Source of the DNA: an uncultured Lachnospiraceae bacterium
GTDB lineage: Bacteria > Bacillota > Clostridia > Lachnospirales > Lachnospiraceae
Direction: 5' to 3'
NCBI GenBank assembly: GCA_910579865.1
Contig: CAJTXA010000013.1
Coordinates: forward strand, 51,819-115,818
Length of the DNA: 64,000 nucleotides
Shown here: positions 1 to 8,518 of the stretch, one piece after another
How the letters are laid out: every line of letters starts with the position of its first letter
Numbering within the stretch: the stretch's first letter is position 1
Program-made: the position numbers and the translations under genes
Notes under the pieces: model-generated
Told to the model about the DNA's origin: nothing
The model's database searches: none
The model's input: the letters and a program-made list of their open reading frames with translations, nothing else

Positions 1-474
1 GATAATATTCCTATCTTTTTTGAAGAAGTTTTAAATTATGCTCTTTCCATTCCTGATATATTGACCTCCTTACCTTTTGAATTACTGCCATCTGACTCGC
101 CTTATACCAAACTATTACGTCTTTTTGCTAATCAAGAAAGTATAGAACTTTATGAATATTTTAATAATCTCTCTGTTTCTTTACTAGAACTCCTTTCCTT
201 TCTTAATGATAAGCTTTATTATTTTGCTTTTCAAAAATATATGACTTTATATAGAAACTTTATAAAATCACAATACCATTATAATATAATAAATGAAACT
301 CATTTATCCATTTTACCAATTGCAGAAAGAATTGTTTTTTATTATCAATATATCAGTGAACATATACTTTCACCAGAATGTGAACCCTTTAAGCAATTGA
401 AAGCCCTTGTTGTCCAACTTCCTGTTTTTCAACGTGGCATATCACTAAGTTTTCATTTCTCTGATTCTATTTAA
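1..474 (+). CDS. C-terminal part of an unidentified protein (cut by left edge)
   Basis: The frame is open from base 1 to the TAA at 472-474, so this is the last 157 residues of a gene that begins outside the window; the TTG at 61 is an internal codon and not needed as a start. The visible part is helical and rich in Leu, Tyr and Phe, with no recognised motif, signal peptide or membrane segment. It is the only plus-strand gene on this side of the flagellar island and converges on the glycosyltransferase gene at 523, with a shared terminator between them. I do not recognise the family. Confidence 0.6.
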   Translation, partial: DNIPIFFEEVLNYALSIPDILTSLPFELLPSDSPYTKLLRLFANQESIELYEYFNNLSVSLLELLSFLNDKLYYFAFQKYMTLYRNFIKSQYHYNIINETHLSILPIAERIVFYYQYISEHILSPECEPFKQLKALVVQLPVFQRGISLSFHFSDSI

Positions 475-478
475 TCAA

Positions 479-518
479 AAACCAACCATATAAATTTTTC
501 TATTTGTATGGTTGGTTT
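479..518. terminator. Bidirectional terminator between convergent genes
   Basis: The arms AACCAACCATA and TATGGTTGGTT form a stem extended by A-T/G-T pairs, with a short T-rich loop. It starts 5 bases after the stop of the left-edge gene and 5 bases before the stop of the minus-strand gene at 523, so it can serve both. Confidence 0.7.
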
Positions 519-522
519 CTAT

Positions 523-1179
523 TTATGAAAAATATTCTTTTTCAAAAATTTTTCTATAATAATAATAATTTTCAAAGTTTAAATAGCCATCGTCATGAAT
601 ACACCATGGTTCACTCTGATTTGGCACTACAATTCGATATCCCTTTTTTCTCATTTCCATACTTTGAGAAATATCATAAAAATCCCACCCATCAAACAAA
701 TCCTCTCTCCATGGAATATCATATTGTGTAATCATAAAAAAACCATCAATTGCTTCTACATCTTCAAATTTTCCCTCTATTTCACCATATGTTCCCTTTC
801 CAGAACATCTAGGAATACTCCCATAAAGCTTTCCTACCCTCTTACTATGCCACATAATCCCATGTGAAGATAACTTTTTACATCCCACCATTCCAATCAT
901 CCCAATTGTATTATCTTTAAATATTGTCAACATATTTTCTAATAATTTTTTATTAACGATAAAAACATCCTGATGCATATAAATTTTATATTTTGCATTA
1001 GAAGACATCATTGCTGCATTATATCCCTCTGTTATAGAATTCGCATCCTTTACAGAAATAACATCTATCTTGTATCCATCTGGTATCAATAAATTTTGTA
1101 TATAATACATTGCTTCTTGCTCATATTTATCATGATTCACACACATAATAAAGCAAATTTCTTTACTTTCTTTTTCCAT
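523..1179 (-). CDS. Glycosyltransferase, PF13712-like (StrF-like) family
   Basis: 218 residues. The N-terminus (IMCVNHDKYEQEA) and the segment with NSITEGYNAAM and YKIYMHQDVFI match the small GT-A fold family of StrF-like glycosyltransferases, where the HQDV stretch takes the place of the usual DxD metal site. A later VEAIDGFFMI segment and FDGWDFYDISQSM continue the same fold. There is no membrane segment. It is the last gene of the run that follows flagellin, 8 bases after the unknown helical protein, so a role in building a flagellin glycan is likely but inferred from position. Acceptor and donor are unknown. Confidence 0.75.
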   Translation of the reverse strand: MEKESKEICFIMCVNHDKYEQEAMYYIQNLLIPDGYKIDVISVKDANSITEGYNAAMMSSNAKYKIYMHQDVFIVNKKLLENMLTIFKDNTIGMIGMVGCKKLSSHGIMWHSKRVGKLYGSIPRCSGKGTYGEIEGKFEDVEAIDGFFMITQYDIPWREDLFDGWDFYDISQSMEMRKKGYRIVVPNQSEPWCIHDDGYLNFENYYYYRKIFEKEYFS

Positions 1180-1187
1180 CCTATTTT

Positions 1188-1853
1188 CTACTCCTCTAAT
1201 ATTCCAGACAGCTCATTTGCATACTTTTCTACAATATAATCTTTTCTTATCTTCTTTAAAATAGAACGAATATTTTTAACAATTTTTTTACTTTCTGGAG
1301 CTATCTTATTCATTCCCAATAAAATTACTAATGCTTTTTCTCCTTCTTTTCTTTTTATAAAAAGATGAAAAAGTTTCTCTCCTGTCTCTTCCCATTTTAA
1401 AGTTTTTGTTTGATATAATATTTTTAAAAAGAAAATGGATAATCCCTTTTGTTCTAAATAATCAACAAATCGTTCCATTTCAAATTCACTTTCATTAAAT
1501 TCTGCTCTCCATAAATAAAAATAACATTCCCTCCAGTTCTCTATTAATTCCTCTATACTTTTTCCATGCATAAGACAATTTTTCTCTTCCTTTGTCCTTA
1601 ATTCCTCCAAATAAATTTCCATAAACAAAGACATATATTCTATTTCTATTAACCAACGAAATTTCCATACAGGTGAATCTTCAATAAATATATTTTTTAA
1701 CTCTTCCTCTTTTTGTAGATCTGGCATTTGTAAACATTGATCAATTATTTTTATCCACTTTATTCCTTCTTCCTTTTGTTTCTTTTTCGATTCTTCTTTT
1801 TCTTCTAACATCTGTAATTCTTCCTGTGTTATTTCTTGATCAATTTTATACAT
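1188..1853 (-). CDS. Unknown helical, Glu/Lys-rich protein of the flagellin glycosylation run
   Basis: 221 residues, strongly helical and charged; the first 35 residues (EELQMLEEKEESKKKQKEEG) suggest a coiled coil. No catalytic motif is visible. It overlaps the upstream glycosyltransferase gene by 8 bases, which points to translational coupling and a shared job. It resembles in character the TPR-like helical tail of that upstream protein, so it may be a helical-repeat partner or a split-off tail. I do not recognise the family. Confidence 0.6.
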   Translation of the reverse strand: MYKIDQEITQEELQMLEEKEESKKKQKEEGIKWIKIIDQCLQMPDLQKEEELKNIFIEDSPVWKFRWLIEIEYMSLFMEIYLEELRTKEEKNCLMHGKSIEELIENWRECYFYLWRAEFNESEFEMERFVDYLEQKGLSIFFLKILYQTKTLKWEETGEKLFHLFIKRKEGEKALVILLGMNKIAPESKKIVKNIRSILKKIRKDYIVEKYANELSGILEE

Positions 1854-3873
1854 TCCCCTTTTCCTCCAATTGCGAAAATAACTGTTTCATTTCTATGTCT
1901 TCTGTATATATTTGTAAATACTCCCTTAATATCTGCTTTGCTTCTTCTATTTTATCCGCTTTTATTAAAATTAAAATATTTTCCCTTAATTGTTTTTTCA
2001 ACTCCTCCTTCTCTTGTATTATAATATCTCTTTTTCTTATTTTCTCTTTTTTTCCTTTCAATATCTCTATTATTCTATATTCTTTTTTATCGTATGGCAC
2101 TTCCCATTTTTCAACTATATCCAAAAATTTTTGACCATACCGCTTCCATATTTCTTTTACTACATATTCTAGTATATCCTCTGGATAAACTTTAAAAAAA
2201 ACTCGTCCATTATTTCCATATCGAAGCGCAAAATCCAAAAGATTCACATATTCTTGTTCTTTTTTCCCCTTTAAATATTTTTTCACTATTTCAGCTGTCA
2301 ATCTTTCAAATTTACTTGAAAATACTATAGATAAAATTTCACTTCTTTTTTCTAATGGTAAAAGTTTTAATTCTAAATTTTGTAAATGTCTTAAACATTC
2401 CTCTTCATTACCAACTTTTATATTTGCCTTTATCATACATCTTGCATATTCTGTACTACGATACTTTACCTCAACTGGATTATCAGATGGAAAAACAGAT
2501 TGTACTATACAAGCTTCCTTATCCTTTTCATATTCTTTTTTCAACTGCTCATAAACTTTACTTGCTCCAAAAATATCTTGCAAAGGACGTCGCAATTTAT
2601 CGTCCATTTGTATAATCAGATAATAAATCATTAATGCATCAATTACAGAAAATGAAATATCTTTTACCAATTCTTTTGTATAATAAAAAAAATCATCTGA
2701 TTGTCCAATACTAAGTTGTAACAATGCTCGAATCATATGCACTTTATAATCACGAGATAATTTATAATCCTCATATATTTCCTTCATAATTACCATACCT
2801 CTGATATAATAGGCAAAACTTTCTCTCCACATACTCATTACTCCATATTCATTTGCAAATTGATAGCTATAACGCATATCAAATGGATATTCCTCTAAAT
2901 CTCTTTGTAAAATTCGTAAATTTCTAACACTTTTCTTTACTGCTCTTTCAAAATCATTCATATATGCAAATCCCTTATGATGTGCTGCTACATCTAAAAG
3001 TTTTTCTTTTTTCTCAATAATCCACAAAGCATCATGTATTCTTCCTTCAAAATGAAGGGTTGGAGTTATTTTAGCTATACGTGTTGTAATAAAATCATTA
3101 TATTCTATATCATTTTCATACATATAGTTTCTTTGAAGATATGCTGCTGCATTATAATTTTTATATTCGCCACTTTGAAAAAAATCAAGAATACCTGTTA
3201 CATCTTCAAACCATTCATCATCATCAATTGACATATACCATAATCCTTCGGCTGCATAAACTGCCTGATTCCTTGCTGCAGACATATTATCACACCAAGG
3301 AAATTGAATTACCTTAGCACCATACTTTTTTGTTATTTCTACCGTTCCATCTGTACTGCCTGTATCTACCACAATTAGTTCTGAAGAAATCGTCTGAAGA
3401 ATAGGCATAATTCCTTTCATACAACGTTCAATTGTATCAATCTGATTACTAACTGGAACTCCAATTGTAAGTAACTTATACCGCCCTTCATATTTTCCTC
3501 CCATTATAATTGGATTTTTTTTATAAATATAATTTCCATTTATATCTGATGTTGGTGGATACGTTTCATTCATTTTATCCAATTTTGGAACAGTTAATAT
3601 CGAATTTTCTTCTTCAAAGTCTTTTACAATAATCTGATCTTCTTCTATTAATTTAATTTCATTATATTCTGGAAAAATTTCTGTTGGATTTTCTTTTATT
3701 TTTTTATACATTTCATTAATGTTTTCTATATAGCGCATTTCCCAATATTTTGATTTTATCTCTTTCTCTTTAGCAAAACAAATATATTCCCATTCTTCAC
3801 TTTTTATTAAATAGGGATATGGAAAACCTAGTTTTGATTTCTTTTGCATTACTACACAAACTACCTTTTTCAA
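1846..3873 (-). CDS. GT2 glycosyltransferase with helical-repeat tail, probable flagellin glycosyltransferase
   Basis: 675 residues starting at TTG (3873), placed 6 bases after AGAGGA. Residues 1-125 are an uncharacterised N-terminal domain. A GT2 domain starts near 135 (LTIGVPVSNQIDTIERCM), with the nucleotide-binding IVVDTGSTDGT near 167-177 and the metal-binding DDDEW at 217-221. From about 330 on the protein is alpha-helical and looks TPR-like. This layout is typical of bacterial protein glycosyltransferases found beside flagellin genes, where the helical part can hold the acceptor protein. It is the first gene after flagellin (93-base gap holding a terminator) and overlaps the next gene. 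The substrate sugar is unknown. Confidence 0.8.
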   Translation of the reverse strand: MKKVVCVVMQKKSKLGFPYPYLIKSEEWEYICFAKEKEIKSKYWEMRYIENINEMYKKIKENPTEIFPEYNEIKLIEEDQIIVKDFEEENSILTVPKLDKMNETYPPTSDINGNYIYKKNPIIMGGKYEGRYKLLTIGVPVSNQIDTIERCMKGIMPILQTISSELIVVDTGSTDGTVEITKKYGAKVIQFPWCDNMSAARNQAVYAAEGLWYMSIDDDEWFEDVTGILDFFQSGEYKNYNAAAYLQRNYMYENDIEYNDFITTRIAKITPTLHFEGRIHDALWIIEKKEKLLDVAAHHKGFAYMNDFERAVKKSVRNLRILQRDLEEYPFDMRYSYQFANEYGVMSMWRESFAYYIRGMVIMKEIYEDYKLSRDYKVHMIRALLQLSIGQSDDFFYYTKELVKDISFSVIDALMIYYLIIQMDDKLRRPLQDIFGASKVYEQLKKEYEKDKEACIVQSVFPSDNPVEVKYRSTEYARCMIKANIKVGNEEECLRHLQNLELKLLPLEKRSEILSIVFSSKFERLTAEIVKKYLKGKKEQEYVNLLDFALRYGNNGRVFFKVYPEDILEYVVKEIWKRYGQKFLDIVEKWEVPYDKKEYRIIEILKGKKEKIRKRDIIIQEKEELKKQLRENILILIKADKIEEAKQILREYLQIYTEDIEMKQLFSQLEEKGNV

Positions 3874-3896
3874 TTTATCCTCTTCTTTCTATAAAG

Positions 3897-3926
3897 AAAT
3901 AGGAAGTCATTTGACTTCCTATTCCT
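3897..3926 (-). terminator. Flagellin transcription terminator
   Basis: The arms ATAGGAAGTCA and TGACTTCCTAT pair perfectly around a 2-base loop. On the minus strand the hairpin follows the flagellin stop by about 40 bases and is followed by a T-rich stretch (TTTCTTTATAG). It separates the very highly expressed flagellin gene from the glycosyltransferase run, which may receive read-through. Confidence 0.8.
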
Positions 3927-3966
3927 TAATTGTATTCTATTCTTAATCGATAATTTATCTACTCTA

Positions 3967-5574
3967 TTACTGTAAAAGTGACAAAACACCTTGAGTAGAC
4001 TGATTTGCCTGTGCCAACATAGACTGTGCTGCTTGTTGTAAGATATTATTCTTAGAATAAGTAACCATCTCATTAGCCATATCAACATCACGAATACTAG
4101 ATTCAGCAGACTGTAAATTCTCAGCTGTATTATCCAAATTAGAGATAGTATGCTCTAATCTATTCTGTACAGCACCTAATTTACTTCTCTGAGCAGATAC
4201 TAATTTAATTGCATCATCAACAGTCGTAATTGCACTTTCTGCTCCACTTGTTGTAGAAATACTAACTTTGCTTACACCAAGCGCATCTGCACTCATATCA
4301 CCAATTGTAAAGTTCATTACTTGACCTTCGTTTGCACCAATGTGTAAGGTAATACCTTCTCCACCGCTGCCTCCGCCATATCCATCTTGACCATATAAAG
4401 CATCTGTGTGTCCTATTCCTGCTCCAGAACCTAATTTAAGCGTCATTGTTGCAGTTTTAGCAGATTCTTTCTTGAAAAGGAATGCTTCATTCCCATCTGG
4501 TGCAGCACTTTCTAATTTTACTTCCATATCAAGTCCTGCCTTTGATAATAACATTTCAATATCTTTTGCACTATATTCTTTTCCTGCTGCAAGATGTAAT
4601 TTATAAGCACCAGTTGTACTAACTGTATTATTCGCACCATACGACTGCTCTTTTATTGTTTCAACTTCTTCTTTTCCATCTACTTTGTCAAAAACAACAC
4701 TAATTTGTACTCCATTATATTCACTACCAAACTTATTAGATGTAATTGTCATCTTACTTGCAGCATTTTGAATCTCTTCAGTCATAGTAGCACTTTGAGT
4801 TGCTCTTACACCTGCAACTGTTGTACCTGTTGTACCATCTTTTGCTTGTAAAACACCATTTGCCAGTTTAAGTGTAACCTCAGCAGGAGCAGCTGTAGAA
4901 GCTGGTGCTTGTTTTGCATTCTTTATTAAACTGTCAATCTGTGACTGTGAATAAGATGTCTGTGCCAAATTTAATGTTAATGTTTTTCCAGCAGTATCCC
5001 AAACAGCCGACTCACTACCTATCTTAATATCACTAGTAGCTTTTACACTTACCTGAACTCCTGATATATTAGAAGATAAAATTGCTCCTTGCAAATTTGC
5101 ATTGCTTCCTACTACTCCAAATGATGGACCAGCATCTCCACCAACTCCGCCATCTAAAGAGCCATCTAACAACTTCATTGTATTAAATTCTGTTGTTTCA
5201 GCAATTCTTGTTAACTCATCTTTTAACTCTTCTACTTCAGCCTGGATTGCTTCTCTATCGTCATCTGTTTCTGTACCATTTGCCGCCTGTACAGAAAGTT
5301 CTCTCATTCTCTGTAAAATAGAATGGGACTCATTTAATGCACCTTCTGCTGTTTGGATTAAAGAAATACCATCCTGTGCATTAGTGGAAGCCTTATTTAA
5401 ACCACGAATCTGTCCTCTCATCTTTTCAGAGATAGAAAGACCTGCTGCATCATCTGCTGCACGATTAATTCTATAACCTGATGATAATTTTTCTGTGGAT
5501 TTTGATTGATCAGATACGATGCCGCCTAACATTCTGTTTGCGTTCATAGCTTGCATGTTGTGTTGAATAACCAT
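3967..5574 (-). CDS. hag: Flagellin (filament subunit) with large variable domain
   Basis: 535 residues. The N-terminal D0/D1 part (about 1-145) holds the classic motifs LSSGYRINRAADDAAGL and ISLIQTAEGAL; the C-terminal D1/D0 part (about 445-535) holds RSKLGAVQNRLEHTI and ends in QSTQGVLSLLQ. The roughly 300-residue central region is rich in Ser, Thr, Ala and Gly, exposed in other flagellins and the usual place for O-glycosylation. Minimal clostridial flagellins are near 275 residues, so this is a long form. Start ATG at 5574 has a near-perfect AAGGAGG site. A sigma-D promoter and a structured leader lie upstream; methyltransferases precede and glycosyltransferases follow. Filament subunits are exported unfolded by the flagellar type III system with FliS as chaperone. 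Confidence 0.97.
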   Translation of the reverse strand: MVIQHNMQAMNANRMLGGIVSDQSKSTEKLSSGYRINRAADDAAGLSISEKMRGQIRGLNKASTNAQDGISLIQTAEGALNESHSILQRMRELSVQAANGTETDDDREAIQAEVEELKDELTRIAETTEFNTMKLLDGSLDGGVGGDAGPSFGVVGSNANLQGAILSSNISGVQVSVKATSDIKIGSESAVWDTAGKTLTLNLAQTSYSQSQIDSLIKNAKQAPASTAAPAEVTLKLANGVLQAKDGTTGTTVAGVRATQSATMTEEIQNAASKMTITSNKFGSEYNGVQISVVFDKVDGKEEVETIKEQSYGANNTVSTTGAYKLHLAAGKEYSAKDIEMLLSKAGLDMEVKLESAAPDGNEAFLFKKESAKTATMTLKLGSGAGIGHTDALYGQDGYGGGSGGEGITLHIGANEGQVMNFTIGDMSADALGVSKVSISTTSGAESAITTVDDAIKLVSAQRSKLGAVQNRLEHTISNLDNTAENLQSAESSIRDVDMANEMVTYSKNNILQQAAQSMLAQANQSTQGVLSLLQ

Positions 5575-5580
5575 ATAATT

Positions 5581-5650
5581 TTCCTCCTTGAAATAAGATT
5601 ACCAATCCAATTGGTATTTGTCTTTCTTAATACAGCTTCCTTGCTGTATT
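5581..5650 (-). promoter_or_regulatory. Flagellin mRNA leader with two GGA-loop hairpins (possible CsrA target)
   Basis: On the transcribed (minus) strand, the hairpin at 5629-5650 has arms AATACAGC/GCTGTATT and loop AAGGAA. The hairpin at 5600-5616 has arms TACCAAT/ATTGGTA and loop TGG followed by A. The Shine-Dalgarno AAGGAGG at 5582-5588 supplies a further GGA. CsrA recognises GGA presented in hairpin loops, and in Bacillus subtilis CsrA represses hag translation from two such leader sites under FliW control. The layout here fits that scheme, but csrA and fliW are not in this window, so this is inference. Confidence 0.5.
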
Positions 5651-5711
5651 TCTATAGAAGATTTCCCATCTGACCGTACGCTTCATCTGTTCCATCTTGT
5701 TTACACCTTAT

Positions 5712-5738
5712 ATATCGGAATTCCTTTTAAATACTTTA
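5712..5738 (-). promoter_or_regulatory. Sigma-D (sigma-28) promoter of the flagellin gene
   Basis: Reading the minus strand, TAAA at 5738-5735, then 15 bases, then TCCGATAT at 5719-5712. The consensus is TAAA-N15-GCCGATAA, so the -10 matches 6 of 8 and the spacing is exact. It predicts a leader of about 130 bases before the ATG. Confidence 0.85.
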
Positions 5739-5776
5739 GAGCATTTTAAAATTTTTTATAATTTTTCTATTCTATT

Positions 5777-6748
5777 TTATTTACTTTCCTCTGGTGGTAA
5801 ACCAATCAATATATAATCAGTTGGAAAACATTGTAATCCATTGTAGCGAAGATAAAAATGATATCCGGGTTGGATCTGCTCTATCAGTTCAAAAATAGAA
5901 AACAAATCCTTATTCGAATGATAAATTGAAATCGCTAACTTTGGTCTATCATTTCTTATATGTTCTTGTGCTCCACGAATTGCATCTTGTTCTGCTCCTT
6001 CTATATCTGTTTTAATAAAAGTTATCTTTTCTGTTATATCTTGATCTAATGCTACTGTTTCTACTTCTTTTTTTCCAAAATTTACTAATGACTGTGCATC
6101 TGTCGTTCCATTATCAGAAAGATACATAATACCATTTTTCCTACTTGCACCTACTGGACGAATTACAATATTTGGAATCGAATCAAAACGTTCATGAAGT
6201 TTTTCTATATTATTCTCTTCAATTTCATAACAATAAATCTTTTTATAGCAATTTTCTCCATAAGTATAGCGGTACTCATCAATTGTATCCCCTTGCCATG
6301 CCCCTAAATCCACAAATACCTCATTTTCATCGCACATTATCAAATCCATATCAAAATAAGATAAAAAACAATTTTCCTTTACCATACTAATATTTTTATA
6401 AGAAAAATTCAACCAATTATTTAAAATCATAAGTAATACATATTTTGAACGATAATCCTCTAATCGATAATAAAACTTTTCAATATTCTTCCATGCACCC
6501 TTTAAAATAGCTGCCCTTTGATGAATTAAACTAATATCACCTGATTCAAAATCCAATTTCCCCCAAAATTGATATTGATTGTGAAAATTTACAGTTGACA
6601 ATACCACTTCATCTGGGGTATCCTTTACCCACTGTTTAAAATTTGCAATTATAAATGCTACAAGTTGACTTTTATTTCTCTGTTGTACAATTTTTTTAAT
6701 ATCTTCAAATATTCTATCCACTACTAACTGTCTTTGATTCGTTTCCAT
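5777..6748 (-). CDS. FkbM-family methyltransferase, probable filament-sugar methylation
   Basis: 323 residues. The SAM-binding motif VFVDLGAWQGDT lies near 144-155 and the FkbM hallmark FIKTDIEGAE near 245-255, with the KLAISIYH strand following. FkbM-family enzymes O-methylate sugars or other hydroxyls. The first 120 residues are a helical extension not needed for the fold. ATG start at 6748 follows AGGGAGAATAAG. It sits directly upstream of flagellin and 56 bases after the other methyltransferase gene, so methylation of the flagellin glycan is the natural inference. It is unlikely to be an rRNA or DNA methylase, because no such motifs are present. Confidence 0.85.
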   Translation of the reverse strand: METNQRQLVVDRIFEDIKKIVQQRNKSQLVAFIIANFKQWVKDTPDEVVLSTVNFHNQYQFWGKLDFESGDISLIHQRAAILKGAWKNIEKFYYRLEDYRSKYVLLMILNNWLNFSYKNISMVKENCFLSYFDMDLIMCDENEVFVDLGAWQGDTIDEYRYTYGENCYKKIYCYEIEENNIEKLHERFDSIPNIVIRPVGASRKNGIMYLSDNGTTDAQSLVNFGKKEVETVALDQDITEKITFIKTDIEGAEQDAIRGAQEHIRNDRPKLAISIYHSNKDLFSIFELIEQIQPGYHFYLRYNGLQCFPTDYILIGLPPEESK

Positions 6749-6804
6749 CTTATTCTCCCTAATTTCTTAGTCCTGTTTTTCTAAAACTTATCTTTTTATT
6801 ATAA

Positions 6805-7854
6805 TTATAATGAATTTTCTCCAGTAATTAGACAAACTCCTTCCTTCATCTTACGCTTTTCAATTACCAAAACACTGTCATAATAGTGCAGGCTATGCAT
6901 TGTATGTGTATAACATGGATAATTATTTTTAAAAATACTTTCATTATACCAAACATTTATATAATCAATAAAATTTTTACTATATTCAATAAAAGAGGCT
7001 GGATTTTTATAACCTCCACCATAGTCATCCCAATAAGATGTATGCAAATCCTCACACAAATAAACACCTTCCTCTGAGATATGTTCAAACATTTCTTCAA
7101 ATGTAATAATCTGTTGTTCCATGGTATGTCCACCATCATCTATTAAAATATCCACTTTTGGATAATTTTCTTTAAATTTCTTCCAAAACTCTCGATCTGA
7201 TTGGGAACCTATTTCAATTTTAATCTGCTCCTCTTTATATTGTAATGTTGATTCCTCAACATCGATTCCAACAATCTGTGCTTTACTTCCAAAATAATCC
7301 TTCCACATTTGAAGAGCTCCGCCTTTCCAAATTCCAACTTCCACAATTACACATTCTGTATTACGATATTTTTGAAAATGCCTATCATATATTTCAAAGA
7401 AATGTAAATATTTTGCTGCCAAGCGATGATGTTTCTTATAATAAAATTTTTCAAGATCATTTAATGTATCACACTGTTGTAATTCTGTAATAACATCAGA
7501 CACTCTATATACCTTATTCCAATCTATCTGATGAGCCCCAATATTAAATCTCATCCATTTATAATAGGAAACTACTTTACTTTCTTTCAATCCAAGTGTT
7601 TCTATCAAAACTGGTATAATTGCTTCACATATAGTAGGTTCTGCACAAACTACTAACTTTTCAAACTGAGATTGGACAATATCCGATGGCCTTTGAATAA
7701 TATATTCTCCAAAAATATTTTTCCCTCATTCTTCCTTATCATTAAAAAAAATCCCATTTATATAAGTTGTAGGAAACAATATACCACAAATTTCTTTTAT
7801 AATTGAAAAAGCTTTCTCTTTTGGTCCTGCCCCAAATAATGCGACTATTTCCAT
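6805..7854 (-). pseudogene. Class I SAM methyltransferase (CmcI/TylF-like) with N-terminal domain, interrupted by in-frame UGA
   Basis: The whole frame from ATG 7854 (after GGGAG) to TAA 6805 is open except for one TGA at 7728-7726, codon 43 of 349. Before the stop the protein reads as a Rossmann-like start (MEIVALFGAGPKEKAF), and the stop falls in the pattern DKEE-stop-GKNIFGEYII, where related domains carry Trp (DNxxKWG), so TGG to TGA is the simplest change. The catalytic half has VEVGIWKGG (SAM loop) and DILIDDGGHT. Translation restart at the TTG of 7608 would give 267 residues with the intact methyltransferase domain, but no ribosome site precedes it. UGA ends other genes here, so it is a real stop. 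Probable flagellin-glycan methyltransferase, inactive or reduced. Confidence 0.75.
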
Positions 7855-7898
7855 TTATAAAATTATCTCCCTTCGTTTCTTTATTCTTTTAAATTAGC

Positions 7899-7989
7899 TA
7901 TAACGCTACAAAATCAGATAAAATAAAGTAAATTAATGCTGATAATAAGTATCTCAATTACATTATATACCTAAATTTGTAGCGTTATA
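7899..7989. repeat. 14-bp perfect inverted repeat flanking a 63-base spacer
   Basis: TATAACGCTACAAA at 7899-7912 and its exact reverse complement TTTGTAGCGTTATA at 7976-7989. The unit lies between the fliT-like gene and the methyltransferase start. A TATAAT on the minus strand (7967-7962) lies inside the spacer and points at the methyltransferase. It could be an invertible promoter segment, a paired operator or a small MITE. No recombinase gene is adjacent. Confidence 0.6.
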
Positions 7990-8020
7990 ATTTAATTTTT
8001 TCTAAAAATATTTTTATTAT

Positions 8021-8503
8021 CTATTTCTTTCGATCCATAAATTGTGCATCCATATGCTGTAATTTTGACATAGTTTGATAATACTTTGTAGCCACATTCG
8101 ATGCTACCTTCTTCTCTCGGGTTCGCTGATGCAACTGGGCAAATCGCTTTTCAGCTAATACTTTATTTTGATTTTCTTTTACTTGAATAGAAACAGCCTT
8201 TTCTGTAATGATTTTAATTGCTTTTTGAAGGTTTTGAATGGAGGTGGCATATACTTGTTTATGGTCAATCAGTTCCGTACCAATTCTATCATAAATCCCC
8301 TGAAATCCCGTATCTAAAAGGTTAAGTTCTTCTAACAATTCTCCCTTTTCTTCAATATTACATTCCCAAGCATCTAGATCTGTTAATTCCTGCTCTAAAA
8401 TTACTTTCTGCTCCAATGTCTTTTCTTCGATCTGATTGAGCAGCTCTATTTTCTTTTGAAGGCTTTCCTCCAAGATATGAACATACTTTTCTGTTTCTCC
8501 CAT
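8021..8503 (-). CDS. Probable flagellar export chaperone, FliT/FlgN-like
   Basis: 160 residues, almost wholly alpha-helical with heptad patterns and no membrane segment. It follows fliS by 15 bases at the end of the flaG-fliD-fliS operon, the place where a FliT-type chaperone for the FliD cap is often found. The sequence is too plain to place in FliT or FlgN by eye; assignment rests on size, helical nature and position. Residue 1 is ATG at 8503. Confidence 0.55.
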   Translation of the reverse strand: MGETEKYVHILEESLQKKIELLNQIEEKTLEQKVILEQELTDLDAWECNIEEKGELLEELNLLDTGFQGIYDRIGTELIDHKQVYATSIQNLQKAIKIITEKAVSIQVKENQNKVLAEKRFAQLHQRTREKKVASNVATKYYQTMSKLQHMDAQFMDRKK

Positions 8504-8518
8504 TTCACTCTCCTATGC

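Noticed and set aside
5102..5476. 124-codon plus-strand open frame within flagellin
   Set aside because: Antisense of the conserved flagellin N-terminus; the composition follows the flagellin codons.
7726..7728. UGA as selenocysteine in the methyltransferase
   Set aside because: No SECIS-like hairpin is evident just after the codon, the family has Trp at this place, and no selenium genes are in the window.
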